Part shown: in pieces, positions 42,365 to 52,541 of the stretch
Position numbering within the stretch: the stretch's first letter is position 1
Layout: each line of letters starts with the position of its first letter
NCBI RefSeq assembly: GCF_001636295.1
Contig: NZ_CP014209.1
Location: 682,001-746,000, forward strand
Source: Isoptericola dokdonensis DS-3
GTDB lineage: Bacteria; Actinomycetota; Actinomycetes; Actinomycetales; Cellulomonadaceae
Length of the DNA stretch: 64,000 nucleotides
Direction: 5' to 3'
Program-made: the position numbers and the translations under genes
The notes under the pieces: model-generated
Told to the model about the DNA's origin: nothing
The model's input: only the letters and a program-made list of their open reading frames with translations
The model's database searches: none

Positions 42365-42649
42365 TCAGGACGGACGGGTCAGATGGACGGTCACCGTGTC
42401 CCCCACGTCCTTGCCCAGCGCCTTGCGCACCTTCGCGCTCAGCGACAGCATCAGCCCTCCGCCGCCCGTCGGCATGAGCCCGACGTTCGGCAGCGCCACC
42501 CCGTCGACGGTGGCGTCCACCCGTACCGAGCGCAAGGAGCCGAAGAGCTCCCGGGCGTCCGGCACCTCGACGCAGGACCACACCTCGCCCTTGACGTCGA
42601 CGCCGATCGGCGCGGTGAACGTGTGGTCGAGGATCGGGTCCGGGGTCAT
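42365..42649 (-). CDS. DUF1905 family protein
   Basis: 94 residues. WSCVEVPDARELFGSLRSVR, VDGVALPNVGLMPTGGGG and LSLSAKVRKALGKDVGDTV fit DUF1905, a small beta-barrel family of unknown function, often fused to a YdeI-type domain that is absent here. The ATG at 42649 follows AAGGAGCATC. Separated from katG by a strong hairpin. Confidence 0.85.
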   Translation of the reverse strand: MTPDPILDHTFTAPIGVDVKGEVWSCVEVPDARELFGSLRSVRVDATVDGVALPNVGLMPTGGGGLMLSLSAKVRKALGKDVGDTVTVHLTRPS

Positions 42650-42748
42650 GATGCTCCTTCGTCGGTGGGTGGTCGTCCGTTCCGACGACGCCGAGCGCCC
42701 GGACTCATCGGTCCGCGCGGACGACGGGCCGCTGCACGCTCCCCGGGC

Positions 42749-42792
42749 ACGACGACGCCCGGCACCCCGGGAGGGGTACCGGGCGTCGTCGT
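42749..42792 (-). terminator. hairpin after katG
   Basis: ACGACGACGCCCGG and CCGGGCGTCGTCGT form a perfect 14-bp stem around a 16-nt loop that itself can pair (CCCC/GGGG). It ends 18 nt before the katG stop codon coordinate and separates katG from the DUF1905 gene. Confidence 0.78.
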
Positions 42793-42810
42793 GGCCGGAG
42801 GCTCAGGCGG

Positions 42811-45634
<2,824 letters not shown>

Positions 45635-45641
45635 GACGGAC

Positions 45642-45670
45642 ACTCTGCCCTGTTTTCTGGAACGAGTCAA
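45642..45670 (-). promoter_or_regulatory. furA-katG promoter (leaderless)
   Basis: On the minus strand TTGACT (45670-45665), a 17-bp spacer and CAGAGT (45647-45642) lie 7 nt before the furA ATG. This is the most complete -35/-10 pair in the window. Confidence 0.72.
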
Positions 45671-45674
45671 AACA
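45651..45674. promoter_or_regulatory. probable FurA operator (TGTTTT-N12-AAAACA)
   Basis: A perfect 6-bp inverted repeat with AT-rich arms in very GC-rich DNA. It covers the furA -35 box and half the spacer, so a bound repressor would block RNA polymerase. Confidence 0.65.
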
Positions 45675-45917
45675 TGGACCCGCTCCAGACTGCGGCGTCC
45701 AGGGACGCTCCCGGGCGACGCTGCCGCTTCCCGACGGGCCGTCGAAAGGCCGGTGGCGCAGCCCCGGACGATCCCCGGACCAGCGCTGACACCGCACCGC
45801 CCGCTCCGTCGCGCGACCGGTTCCCGGGCGCGGCATGATCGAGACGTCCTGCTCACTCGACCCCGGCGACGACCACCCGATCCACCGGTGGGCGACCGCC
45901 AGACAGGAGAAGGCATC

Positions 45918-48053
45918 GTGCGCAGCATTGCTCGTCGCAACGTCGCGACTGGCGCAGCGGCCGCGCTGTTGACAGTCACGTTCGTCACCGCCGGTCAGGC
46001 GGCCACCACCACGGCCGACGACCCGCCGCCGGACAACAGGTTCCAGAAGGTCACGCTCAACGATCGACCCGGCGAGCCGATGGACCTCGCCGTCCTGCCC
46101 AACAACGACGTCCTGCACGTCACCCGGGCCGGCGACGTCTGGCACAACGACGCGCGCACCGGCGTCAACCGCGTGATCGCCCGGCTCGACGTCTACCAGC
46201 ACGACGAAGAGGGACTGCAGAGCATCGCGATCGACCCGGACTTCGAGGACAACCACTGGGTCTACATGTACTACTCGCCACCGCTGGACACCCCGGTCGA
46301 CGACCCCGCGACCGCCGACGTCAACGAGGGCGACGCACCCGTGACGGGGACGCCCGCGGACTTCGAGCCGTTCGAGGGACTCATCCGCTTGTCACGGTTC
46401 CAGTACCGCGACGACGAGATCGACCTCGGCTCGGAGCAGCAGATCATCGACGTCCCCGTCGACCGCGGCATGTGCTGCCACGTCGGCGGCGACATCGTGT
46501 TCGACTCCGACGGCAACCTTGTCCTCTCGACCGGGGACGACACCAACCCCTTCGCCTCGGACGGCTACTCCCCGATCGACGACACCCCTGGCACGAACCC
46601 CGCGTTCGACGCGCGCCGCACGGCGGGCAACACCGACGACCTGCGTGGCAAGCTCCTGCGGATCACGCCGAAGCGCGGCGGAGGCTACACGGTTCCACGA
46701 GGCAACCTGTTCCGGCCCGGCACGCCGGGCACCCGCCCCGAGATCTACGCGATGGGGCTGCGCAACCCGTTCCGCATCGAGATCGACCCGGACACGGACG
46801 CCGTGTACGTCGGGGACTACTCCCCGGACGCCGGCGTCGCCGACCCCGAGCGCGGTCCGGCGGGTCACGGGAAGTGGACCGTCGTCGACAAGGCGGCCAA
46901 CTACGGCTGGCCGTTCTGCGCGACGGCCGAGCTGCCCTACGTCGACTACGACTTCGCGACCGGAGAGTCCGGCGAGCCGTTCGACTGCGCCCGCCCAATC
47001 AACGACTCCCCGTACAACACCGGGCTGAACCTGCTGCCCCCGGTGCGTCAGCCGGACGTCTGGTACTCCTACGACGTCTCCCCGCAGTTCCCCGAGCTCA
47101 CCGCCGGGGAGGACGACGGCATCGGCCCGATGGCCGGCCCGGTGTACCAGTTCGACCGCAAGGACACCCTGAAGCCCCGACCGGTCGCGTGGCCGTCGTC
47201 CTACGACGGCATCCCGCTGTTCTACGAGTGGACGCGCGACTACGTCAAGGCCATGCACCTCGACCGCCGGGGCAACCTGACGGACATCGAGCCGGTGCTG
47301 CCCTCGTTCGTGTTCGACAACCCGATGGACATGGAGTTCGGGCCCAACGGCGCGCTCTACGTCCTCGAGTACGGCGACGGATACTTCGCCGAGAACCCGG
47401 ACGCCCAGCTCTCGCGGTACGACCACATCGGCCGCCGCGGGAACCACAGCCCCATCCCGGTCATCAGCGCCGACGAGACCACGGGTCTGCCGCCGCTGAC
47501 GGTCACCTTCTCCAGCGCGGGAACCACGGACCCGGACGGCGACCGCCTCCGCTACGCGTGGGACTTCGACGGTGACGGCGACGTCGACGCGCGCGGGCCT
47601 GACGCCACCCACACCTACGACGAGGAGGGCGTGTTCCGCGCGACCCTGACCGTCACCGACGTCGGCGGGCGGGACCGCGGACGGCACGCCTCGGCCGACA
47701 TCGACGTCGTCGTGGGCAACGAGACCCCGCAGGTGAGCTTCGTGACCCCGGTCCCGGGCCAGGAGTTCTCCTTCGGCGACACCGTGTCCTACGAGGTCAC
47801 GGTCACCGACGACCAGCCGGTCGACTGCGACCAGGTGGAGGTGACCTTCATCGTCGGCCACGACGAGCACGGCCACCCGCAGTCCACCGCGTCCGGGTGC
47901 ACCGGTTCGCTCGTCACCACCGTGCCGTCGGGCCACGACCCCGGGAACGACACGCTCCGCGGCGTCTTCGTCGCCGAGTACACCGATCCCGGGACAGACG
48001 GCACTCCCGGCCTCACCGGCAGCGACGAGGTGGTGCTCGTGCCCACCGAGTGA
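45918..48053 (+). CDS. secreted PQQ-type sugar (glucose/sorbosone) dehydrogenase with PKD domain
   Basis: 711 residues. A signal peptide (about 1-29, ending AGQAA) is followed by a beta-propeller of the soluble glucose/sorbosone dehydrogenase family (about 40-500): EGLQSIAIDPDFEDNHWVYM, CCHVGGDIVFDSDGNLVLSTG in parts (GGDIVFDSDGN, LVLSTGDDTNP), GLRNPFRIEIDP and KAANYGWPFC. Then comes a PKD domain (about 513-590; AWDFDGDGDVDARG, HTYDEEGVFRATLTV) and a further beta-sandwich of about 110 residues. It is expected to oxidise sugars outside the cell. The GTG at 45918 has AGGAGAAGG. The sugar isomerase-like gene follows, past a hairpin. Confidence 0.88.
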   Translation: MRSIARRNVATGAAAALLTVTFVTAGQAATTTADDPPPDNRFQKVTLNDRPGEPMDLAVLPNNDVLHVTRAGDVWHNDARTGVNRVIARLDVYQHDEEGLQSIAIDPDFEDNHWVYMYYSPPLDTPVDDPATADVNEGDAPVTGTPADFEPFEGLIRLSRFQYRDDEIDLGSEQQIIDVPVDRGMCCHVGGDIVFDSDGNLVLSTGDDTNPFASDGYSPIDDTPGTNPAFDARRTAGNTDDLRGKLLRITPKRGGGYTVPRGNLFRPGTPGTRPEIYAMGLRNPFRIEIDPDTDAVYVGDYSPDAGVADPERGPAGHGKWTVVDKAANYGWPFCATAELPYVDYDFATGESGEPFDCARPINDSPYNTGLNLLPPVRQPDVWYSYDVSPQFPELTAGEDDGIGPMAGPVYQFDRKDTLKPRPVAWPSSYDGIPLFYEWTRDYVKAMHLDRRGNLTDIEPVLPSFVFDNPMDMEFGPNGALYVLEYGDGYFAENPDAQLSRYDHIGRRGNHSPIPVISADETTGLPPLTVTFSSAGTTDPDGDRLRYAWDFDGDGDVDARGPDATHTYDEEGVFRATLTVTDVGGRDRGRHASADIDVVVGNETPQVSFVTPVPGQEFSFGDTVSYEVTVTDDQPVDCDQVEVTFIVGHDEHGHPQSTASGCTGSLVTTVPSGHDPGNDTLRGVFVAEYTDPGTDGTPGLTGSDEVVLVPTE

Positions 48054-48063
48054 CAGCACGTCA

Positions 48064-48091
48064 GGTGCCCGGCCGGCCACGGCCGGGCACC
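48064..48091 (+). terminator. 12-bp hairpin between the dehydrogenase and isomerase-like genes
   Basis: GGTGCCCGGCCG, loop GCCA, CGGCCGGGCACC: a perfect stem 11 nt after the stop, followed by TTCATC. It could terminate most transcripts or stabilise the upstream mRNA; the next gene starts only 38 nt later. Confidence 0.6.
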
Positions 48092-48129
48092 TTCATCGAA
48101 CTGATGCCTCAACGAAGAGGAGTGTCGAA

Positions 48130-49131
48130 ATGTGTTACGGATACGACGGCGACGAGGCGTTGCGCCGTTCGCTCGACGTCAAGGACGTCCCCGGGCCGAG
48201 CAGCCCGTCCCGGCGCGTGCTGCTGCGGGGTGCCCTCGCGGGTGCGGCTGGGCTGGTCGTGACCGGCGCGTCCGCGGGTACGGCGGCCGCCGGGCAGCAC
48301 CAGCGCGGGAGGCCGGCCCAGCGCCGCCGGGTCCCGCCGGGGCGGATCAGCCTCCAGCTGTGGACCGTGCGCGAGGGCCTGGGTGAGCCGTGGGGGCCCG
48401 GCGACTACGACGCGACGCTCACCGCCGTCGCGCAGACGGGCTACCCGCGGATCGAGCAGGCGCTGGGCTACTTCGGCAGGACGGCCAGGGAGCTGCGGGC
48501 CTTCTACCGCGAGATCGGTGTGCGAGCGACGTCGTCGCACGACGGCATCTCGGACTCCCGGGCGGCCCTGCACGAGAAGCTCCAGAACGCCGTCACGCTC
48601 GGCCAGCGCTACATCGTGGTGCCGTACCTCGCCTCGGACTCCCTGTCGGACTGGACCACCTGGGCCGAGCAGATGAACACCGAGGCCCGGACCGCGCGGA
48701 AGTACGGTCTCTCGTACGGCTACCACAACCACGCGCACGAGTTCACCACCGACCTCGGCGGCGGCATCACGCCCTGGGACGTCCTGACCTCGCGCCTCGA
48801 CCGCCGGTACGTGCACCTCGAGATCGACATCTACTGGGTCGTGACCGCCGGCGTGAACCTCGGGCTCTCCAACGACGACGCCCAGCGGTTCGCCCTCCGC
48901 ACGATCCGCAGGTCGCCGCTCGACGTGCGTCAGTACCACGTCAAGGACCGGCACACGACGGGCCCCGAGGAGACGAGCCACGCCGACCTCGGCACCGGCT
49001 TCATCGACTTCGAGCGGTTCTTCCGCGCGCACCAGGTGGAGGAGTACATCGTCGAGAACGACACCCCGGACGTGACGTACCTCCAGACGGCGGACGTCGG
49101 CTACGACTACCTCCGCAGGATCCGCTTCTGA
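48130..49131 (+). CDS. Tat-exported sugar phosphate isomerase/epimerase-like protein
   Basis: 333 residues. A twin-arginine signal (SRRVLLRGALAGAAGL, about 27-42, cleavage near residue 58) precedes a xylose-isomerase-like TIM barrel: ISLQLWTVREGL (about 74), SYGYHNHAHEF (about 198-208), HLEIDIYWVVTAG (about 233-245) and QYHVKDRH (about 275). The His and Glu/Asp residues fit a metal site. Export of this fold is unusual for a sugar-phosphate enzyme, so a non-phosphorylated, perhaps 3-keto-sugar, substrate is more likely. The pairing with the PQQ-type dehydrogenase supports joint action. The ATG has AGAGGAG. Confidence 0.85.
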   Translation: MCYGYDGDEALRRSLDVKDVPGPSSPSRRVLLRGALAGAAGLVVTGASAGTAAAGQHQRGRPAQRRRVPPGRISLQLWTVREGLGEPWGPGDYDATLTAVAQTGYPRIEQALGYFGRTARELRAFYREIGVRATSSHDGISDSRAALHEKLQNAVTLGQRYIVVPYLASDSLSDWTTWAEQMNTEARTARKYGLSYGYHNHAHEFTTDLGGGITPWDVLTSRLDRRYVHLEIDIYWVVTAGVNLGLSNDDAQRFALRTIRRSPLDVRQYHVKDRHTTGPEETSHADLGTGFIDFERFFRAHQVEEYIVENDTPDVTYLQTADVGYDYLRRIRF

Positions 49132-49144
49132 CCCCTGTGGCCCG

Positions 49145-49177
49145 GCGGCTCCGGTCGAGACCGTCGACCGGAGCCGC
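49145..49177 (+). terminator. hairpin after the isomerase-like gene
   Basis: GCGGCTCCGGTCGA and TCGACCGGAGCCGC form a 14-bp perfect stem with a 5-nt loop, 14 nt after the stop. The rest of 49132-49288 holds nothing else I recognise. Confidence 0.75.
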
Positions 49178-49288
49178 TCCACCTTGTCACGAAGCCTGCG
49201 ACTCGAGCACAGACCTGCAGACGTCTCGACTGGAGATCATCCACTGCGTCACCCATTCGTCCCTCGGGGCGGCGGACTTGGACGGCCT

Positions 49289-50074
49289 CTACGCCTCTGG
49301 GTGCGCCGAGTCCGGCGACGGTCTTCGTCCACTCATCGCACTTCGGGTAGCCATCTGCAGTTCGAGCAGGAAGCCCTGGTAGGCATTGAGGTGAATGGCG
49401 TGGAGCCCTCCGACGGCCGAGACAGGAATGAGGTAGTAGTCGAGGTCCCCGTCGATCACGAAGAACTCGTCGATCTCGTCCGGGTCGTACGGGCGCCTTT
49501 CTCCACTCGTCGTCGAGAGATAGACCTTCCATGACGCACCCTGGCGCACGGTAGTCGTCTTCACCTGGACGCGATGGAGGCCATCGGCCCTGTGGACGAT
49601 CAGGTCGTACCTGCTCGGCTCCAGCGGCCAAGAGACGTCATGGCCACACAGCGTGAACCATGCGGCAGCCAGGAGCGGACCGGCACGGTCGAGATTGGTG
49701 ATCTGGGGCCCCCACTCCTGCGAGCTCTCAGTCGGCGCGCCGACATCGAGGTGCGAGGTCGAGAGGCCGAGTCTGGTGGCGTGGCCCTTTGCCGTAGCGA
49801 CACCGACGCGGCCTATGAGCCCGATGCCGTCTGCGGCCTGAGTCCACGTGGTCGCGTTGGCCACGGCGGCTCGGAGCTGCTCCTCCGTCCAGCGCCGCTG
49901 TCCGACGAAGTGTCCGTAATCGAGCCCGAGGTGGTCTGCCCTTGCCCGGACCGATCGAATGGCGCCGGACGACGTACCGGCCAGGCCGAGCGAACCCAGG
50001 ACTCCTCGCCAGGATCGCGACTCCGCGACCGCTCGACGGAGATCTTCGTCGACGTAAGAACGTTGTCGGGTCAC
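49289..50074 (-). CDS. PD-(D/E)XK nuclease-like protein with two N-terminal HTH repeats
   Basis: 261 residues with base use less GC-rich than the neighbours. Two similar repeats open it: DLRRAVAESRSWRGVLGSLG (about 11-30) and QLRAAVANATTWTQAADGIG (about 66-85), each followed by a basic helix ending in HLGLD or RLGLS. These look like paired helix-turn-helix units. The second half (about 130-235) fits the PD-(D/E)XK fold of group-I-intron-associated endonucleases: RYDLIVHRADGLHRVQVKTT, in which Asp and Gln-x-Lys would be the catalytic set, and YDPDEIDEFFVID. It may be a standalone endonuclease. The GTG at 50074 has TAGGTT 6 nt upstream. Confidence 0.68.
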   Translation of the reverse strand: MTRQRSYVDEDLRRAVAESRSWRGVLGSLGLAGTSSGAIRSVRARADHLGLDYGHFVGQRRWTEEQLRAAVANATTWTQAADGIGLIGRVGVATAKGHATRLGLSTSHLDVGAPTESSQEWGPQITNLDRAGPLLAAAWFTLCGHDVSWPLEPSRYDLIVHRADGLHRVQVKTTTVRQGASWKVYLSTTSGERRPYDPDEIDEFFVIDGDLDYYLIPVSAVGGLHAIHLNAYQGFLLELQMATRSAMSGRRPSPDSAHPEA

Positions 50075-50080
50075 CGGCGC

Positions 50081-50086
50081 AACCTA
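50081..50086 (-). promoter_or_regulatory. -10 box (TAGGTT) for leaderless nuclease-like gene
   Basis: TAGGTT on the minus strand ends 6 nt before the GTG at 50074, about 60 bp from the IS element. Confidence 0.45.
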
Positions 50087-50156
50087 CCGGCCACCTGCGA
50101 CACGCGGGCACGGGTGGACTGCGCGGCCGCATCTGCCTCGAACGACATGTCCCGCG

Positions 50157-51152
50157 TCAAGCTGCTGGCAGATTCTGGGTCTCGGGAAAGTTGGGGATGA
50201 GGGGGTCGGCGTAGCCGAGGTGGACCTCCACGGGACGGTTCCAGGCGATGGCTTCGTGGGGGCGCACGGTGTTGTACTCGGTTCGGTAGTCGTCGGCGTG
50301 GGCGACCAGGGCCAGGACGTCGTCGACCTCCTCGAGGTAGAGGCGCTCGTACTTCAACGACTGGAGGCCGCGTTCGCGTGAGCCGTTCTGTCCGGGGGTC
50401 TTGACCCTCGTGCGAACGTGCCGCAGCTCGGGGTGGGCGATGATGAACGCTTCGAACCGGAACGAGCGGAACGGGCCGCCGTTGTCCGTCACGATCGTCA
50501 CCGCAGGGATCACGCTCCCGTCGGCGTCACGTGAGCAAGTGTCGATCAGCGGGCCGCCGAACATCGTCTCGTAGTCCGCCAGCGCGGCCTCGATCGCCGC
50601 GATCGCGTCGTGCTGGTTCGCGGTCGGGGACACGTGCCACGGATGCTCGTACTTGGACCAGTAGTCCCGGCAGCCCGCGATCCGCCACGTCCCGCCGGTC
50701 GTGGTCTCGAACTCGGAGAAGTCCAGCTGCCACACCTGGTTCGGGCCGGTCGGCTCGGTCGCGAACGCGGCCTTGCGTCGCTGGGCGAGCTGACGACGTT
50801 CACGCTGGTAGGCCGCGGGCAGGATCAACCCTTCGTCGCGCAGCAACCGCAGCACCGTGGCCTGGGAGACCCGGTGCCCGTCGTGACGCACCATCGCCCA
50901 GACCTTGCGATGCCCCCACGCCGGATGGGCGAGAGCGTGCCGGCGAGCCGCTTCCCGCGCGCCTTCCCGCACGGGGCGCGGCCACGGGCCCTTGACCGGC
51001 GTGCCGGCCCGGGCGCGAGCCTGCCAGCATCGCCACGACCGCTCGGGCACGCCGACCAGGGAGCAGAACCTCGTGGTCGGCATGCCCGCCTCGACGCGGA
51101 TCACCTCGAGGTCCTCGAAGGGCCCGGCCTGCCCTCCGCGGACTTCTTCCAC
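50157..51152 (-). CDS. IS3-family transposase OrfB (DDE integrase)
   Basis: 331 residues. The N-terminal HTH_21-like part (TTRFCSLVGVPERSWRCWQA, HPAWGHRKVWAMVRHDGHRV) is followed by a retroviral-integrase-type core with all three acidic residues: Asp in VWQLDFSEFE, Asp in VTDNGGPF and Glu in NGSRERGL. The frame overlaps OrfA by 52 nt, the classic arrangement for -1 frameshifting to an OrfAB fusion. A GTG at 51152 could also start it independently. No disruption is seen, so it may be active. Confidence 0.92.
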   Translation of the reverse strand: MEEVRGGQAGPFEDLEVIRVEAGMPTTRFCSLVGVPERSWRCWQARARAGTPVKGPWPRPVREGAREAARRHALAHPAWGHRKVWAMVRHDGHRVSQATVLRLLRDEGLILPAAYQRERRQLAQRRKAAFATEPTGPNQVWQLDFSEFETTTGGTWRIAGCRDYWSKYEHPWHVSPTANQHDAIAAIEAALADYETMFGGPLIDTCSRDADGSVIPAVTIVTDNGGPFRSFRFEAFIIAHPELRHVRTRVKTPGQNGSRERGLQSLKYERLYLEEVDDVLALVAHADDYRTEYNTVRPHEAIAWNRPVEVHLGYADPLIPNFPETQNLPAA

Positions 51153-51418
51153 ACCCGGGCCTCCAGATGCGCCTCGCCGAGCGCCTGGGTCAGCTCGGCG
51201 ATCTCGGCCTCGAGTTGCTGCTCGCGGGTCGAGGGACCGGACCTCCCGGCAGCCAGACCCGTCTTGCCGGCCTCGAGGAACTGACGCTTCCAGTTCCCCA
51301 CCGACTGCTCGGACACCTTCGCCCGCCGGGCGGCCTCGGCGACGGTGACCTCGCCGGCCAGGACCGACAACACGATCCTGGTCTTCTCCTCAGCCGGAAC
51401 AGCTGGTGGTCTTGCCAT
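51101..51418 (-). CDS. IS3-family transposase OrfA (HTH protein)
   Basis: 105 residues. The transposase-8-type helix-turn-helix reads KTRIVLSVLAGEVTVAEAAR then KVSEQSVGNWKRQFLEAG, followed by a leucine-zipper-like segment (LEAEIAELTQALGEAHLEA). The ATG at 51418 is 69 nt inside the right terminal repeat. It regulates transposition and forms the N-terminus of the fusion transposase. Confidence 0.9.
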   Translation of the reverse strand: MARPPAVPAEEKTRIVLSVLAGEVTVAEAARRAKVSEQSVGNWKRQFLEAGKTGLAAGRSGPSTREQQLEAEIAELTQALGEAHLEARVWKKSAEGRPGPSRTSR

Positions 51419-51488
51419 AAACGATCAGACTCCTCACAGGTCAGGCCCGCAAGCAACGGGCCCTGCCACTAAGTCTGACGCGCGACAC

Positions 51489-51791
51489 ACACCAGCCACC
51501 GCCTACACCGCCACACCGAAAGCCGCCCCCCACCCCACCAACCGGACCGACAGCCACGACCGGCTACGCCGCGACAAGATCGACAAGACCGGATGCGTCA
51601 CCCTGCGCATCGCCGGCAAGCTCCGACACATCGGCATCGGACGACCCCACGCAGGAACCCACGTCCTGCTACTCGTCCACGACCACGACGTGCGCATCAT
51701 CAACGCCGCCACCGGCGAGATCCTGCGCGAGCTCACCATCGACCTCACCCGCGACTACCAGCCACGCGGCACCACCCCCACCGACACATGA
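51489..51791 (+). pseudogene. IS481-family transposase, C-terminal remnant
   Basis: An open frame of about 100 codons that ends TGA at 51789-51791. TPATAYTATPKAAP, then RLRRDKIDKTGCVTLRIAGK, HIGIGRPHAGTHVLLLV, RIINAATGEILRELTID and TRDYQPRG follow the C-terminal tail of actinobacterial IS481-family transposases as I remember it. The catalytic DDE domain is missing. The remnant begins one base beyond the IS3 right end, so the IS3 insertion or a deletion from it removed the 5' part; no matching 5' part is seen left of 50148. Confidence 0.72.
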
Positions 51792-51793
51792 CA

Positions 51794-51827
51794 AAGGCCC
51801 GAACCCACATTCGTGGGTCCGGGCCTT
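51794..51827. terminator. 15-bp hairpin between IS481 remnant and tRNA-Pro
   Basis: AAGGCCCGAACCCAC, loop ATTC, GTGGGTCCGGGCCTT; one A-C mismatch. The A/T ends on both sides suit a bidirectional terminator. It would end tRNA-Pro transcription on the minus strand. Confidence 0.75.
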
Positions 51828-51852
51828 GCCGATGTCCTGAGACATCACAATG

Positions 51853-51926
51853 TCGGGCTGACAGGATTTGAACCTGCGACCCCCTGACCCCCAGTCAGGT
51901 GCGCTACCAAGCTGCGCCACAGCCCG
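51853..51926 (-). tRNA. tRNA-Pro (GGG anticodon)
   Basis: A complete cloverleaf: acceptor CGGGCTG/CAGCCCG with discriminator A; D-arm GCGCAGCTTGGTAGCGC; anticodon stem CTGAC/GTCAG with loop TGGGGG (anticodon GGG); and T-arm CAGGTTCAAATCCTG. The CCA end is not encoded (ACA follows). A TAGTAT hexamer at 51991-51996 on the minus strand may be part of its promoter. The adjacent mobile DNA lies on its 3' side. Confidence 0.96.
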
Positions 51927-52046
51927 TCCGGCCTGACCCGGTGCCGGAGCACCAGAACCTGGCCGGTTCGACCCCGGAGGGCCGACCGAAATACTACCCC
52001 AGACCGGACGTGGTTCGTGCACCGGGTCGGGGGCGTGTGTCGGGGC

Positions 52047-52541
52047 TCACCCGACGGGCGCCGGCGCCCCGGCCCGGACGGCCCGGACGACGTGCGCGGT
52101 GGCGAGCGCGGCGGCGGCGGCCTCGTACCCCTTGTCCTCGTGCGAGCCCTCCAGGCCGGCGCGGTCGAGGGCCTGGGCGTCGTCGTCGCAGGTGAGCAGG
52201 CCGAACCCGACGGGGACGGTGTGGTCGAGCGCGACCCGGTTCAGGCCGTCCGTGGCGGCGGAGCACACGTAGTCGAAGTGGGGGGTGCCGCCACGGATGA
52301 CGACGCCGAGCGCGACGATCGCGTCGTAGCCGGCCTGGGCGCAGGCCTGGGCGGCGACGGGCAGCTCGAACGAGCCGGGCACGCGCAGCACGTCGGGGGT
52401 GACGCCGTGGTCGGCGCAGGCACGCGCGGCCCCGTCGAGGAGGCCGTCCATGACGGTCTCGTGCCAGGAGGCGGCGACGACGGCGACGCGTAGACCGGAG
52501 GAGTCGACGGCGCGCGTGGCGGGCGCCCCGTGGCCGCTCAT
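52047..52541 (-). CDS. ribH: 6,7-dimethyl-8-ribityllumazine synthase
   Basis: 164 residues. It condenses 5-amino-6-ribitylaminouracil with dihydroxybutanone phosphate. Motifs: [16 protein letters not shown] (about 24-39), [16 protein letters not shown] (about 51-66), [17 protein letters not shown] (about 75-91, with the catalytic His) and [11 protein letters not shown] (about 109-119). Last gene of ribD-ribE-ribBA-ribH; the ATG overlaps the ribBA stop by 4 bp. Confidence 0.96.
   Translation of the reverse strand: MSGHGAPATRAVDSSGLRVAVVAASWHETVMDGLLDGAARACADHGVTPDVLRVPGSFELPVAAQACAQAGYDAIVALGVVIRGGTPHFDYVCSAATDGLNRVALDHTVPVGFGLLTCDDDAQALDRAGLEGSHEDKGYEAAAAALATAHVVRAVRAGAPAPVG

Larger units (their letters stand above)
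50148..51487 (-). mobile_element. IS3-family insertion sequence, apparently intact
   Basis: A 1340-bp element with imperfect terminal inverted repeats of about 24 bp. The left end starts TGTCCCGCGTCA and ends CTGGCAG; the right end, read inward, starts TGTCGCGCGTCA and ends GTGGCAG. It holds the usual two overlapping transposase frames on the minus strand. No 3-4 bp target duplication is clear (ACA on the left, CAC on the right). Confidence 0.88.

Noticed and set aside
50141..51492. Target-site duplication flanking the IS3 element
   Set aside because: The flanks read ACA on the left and CAC on the right. Only shifted or partial matches are possible, so no duplication is claimed.
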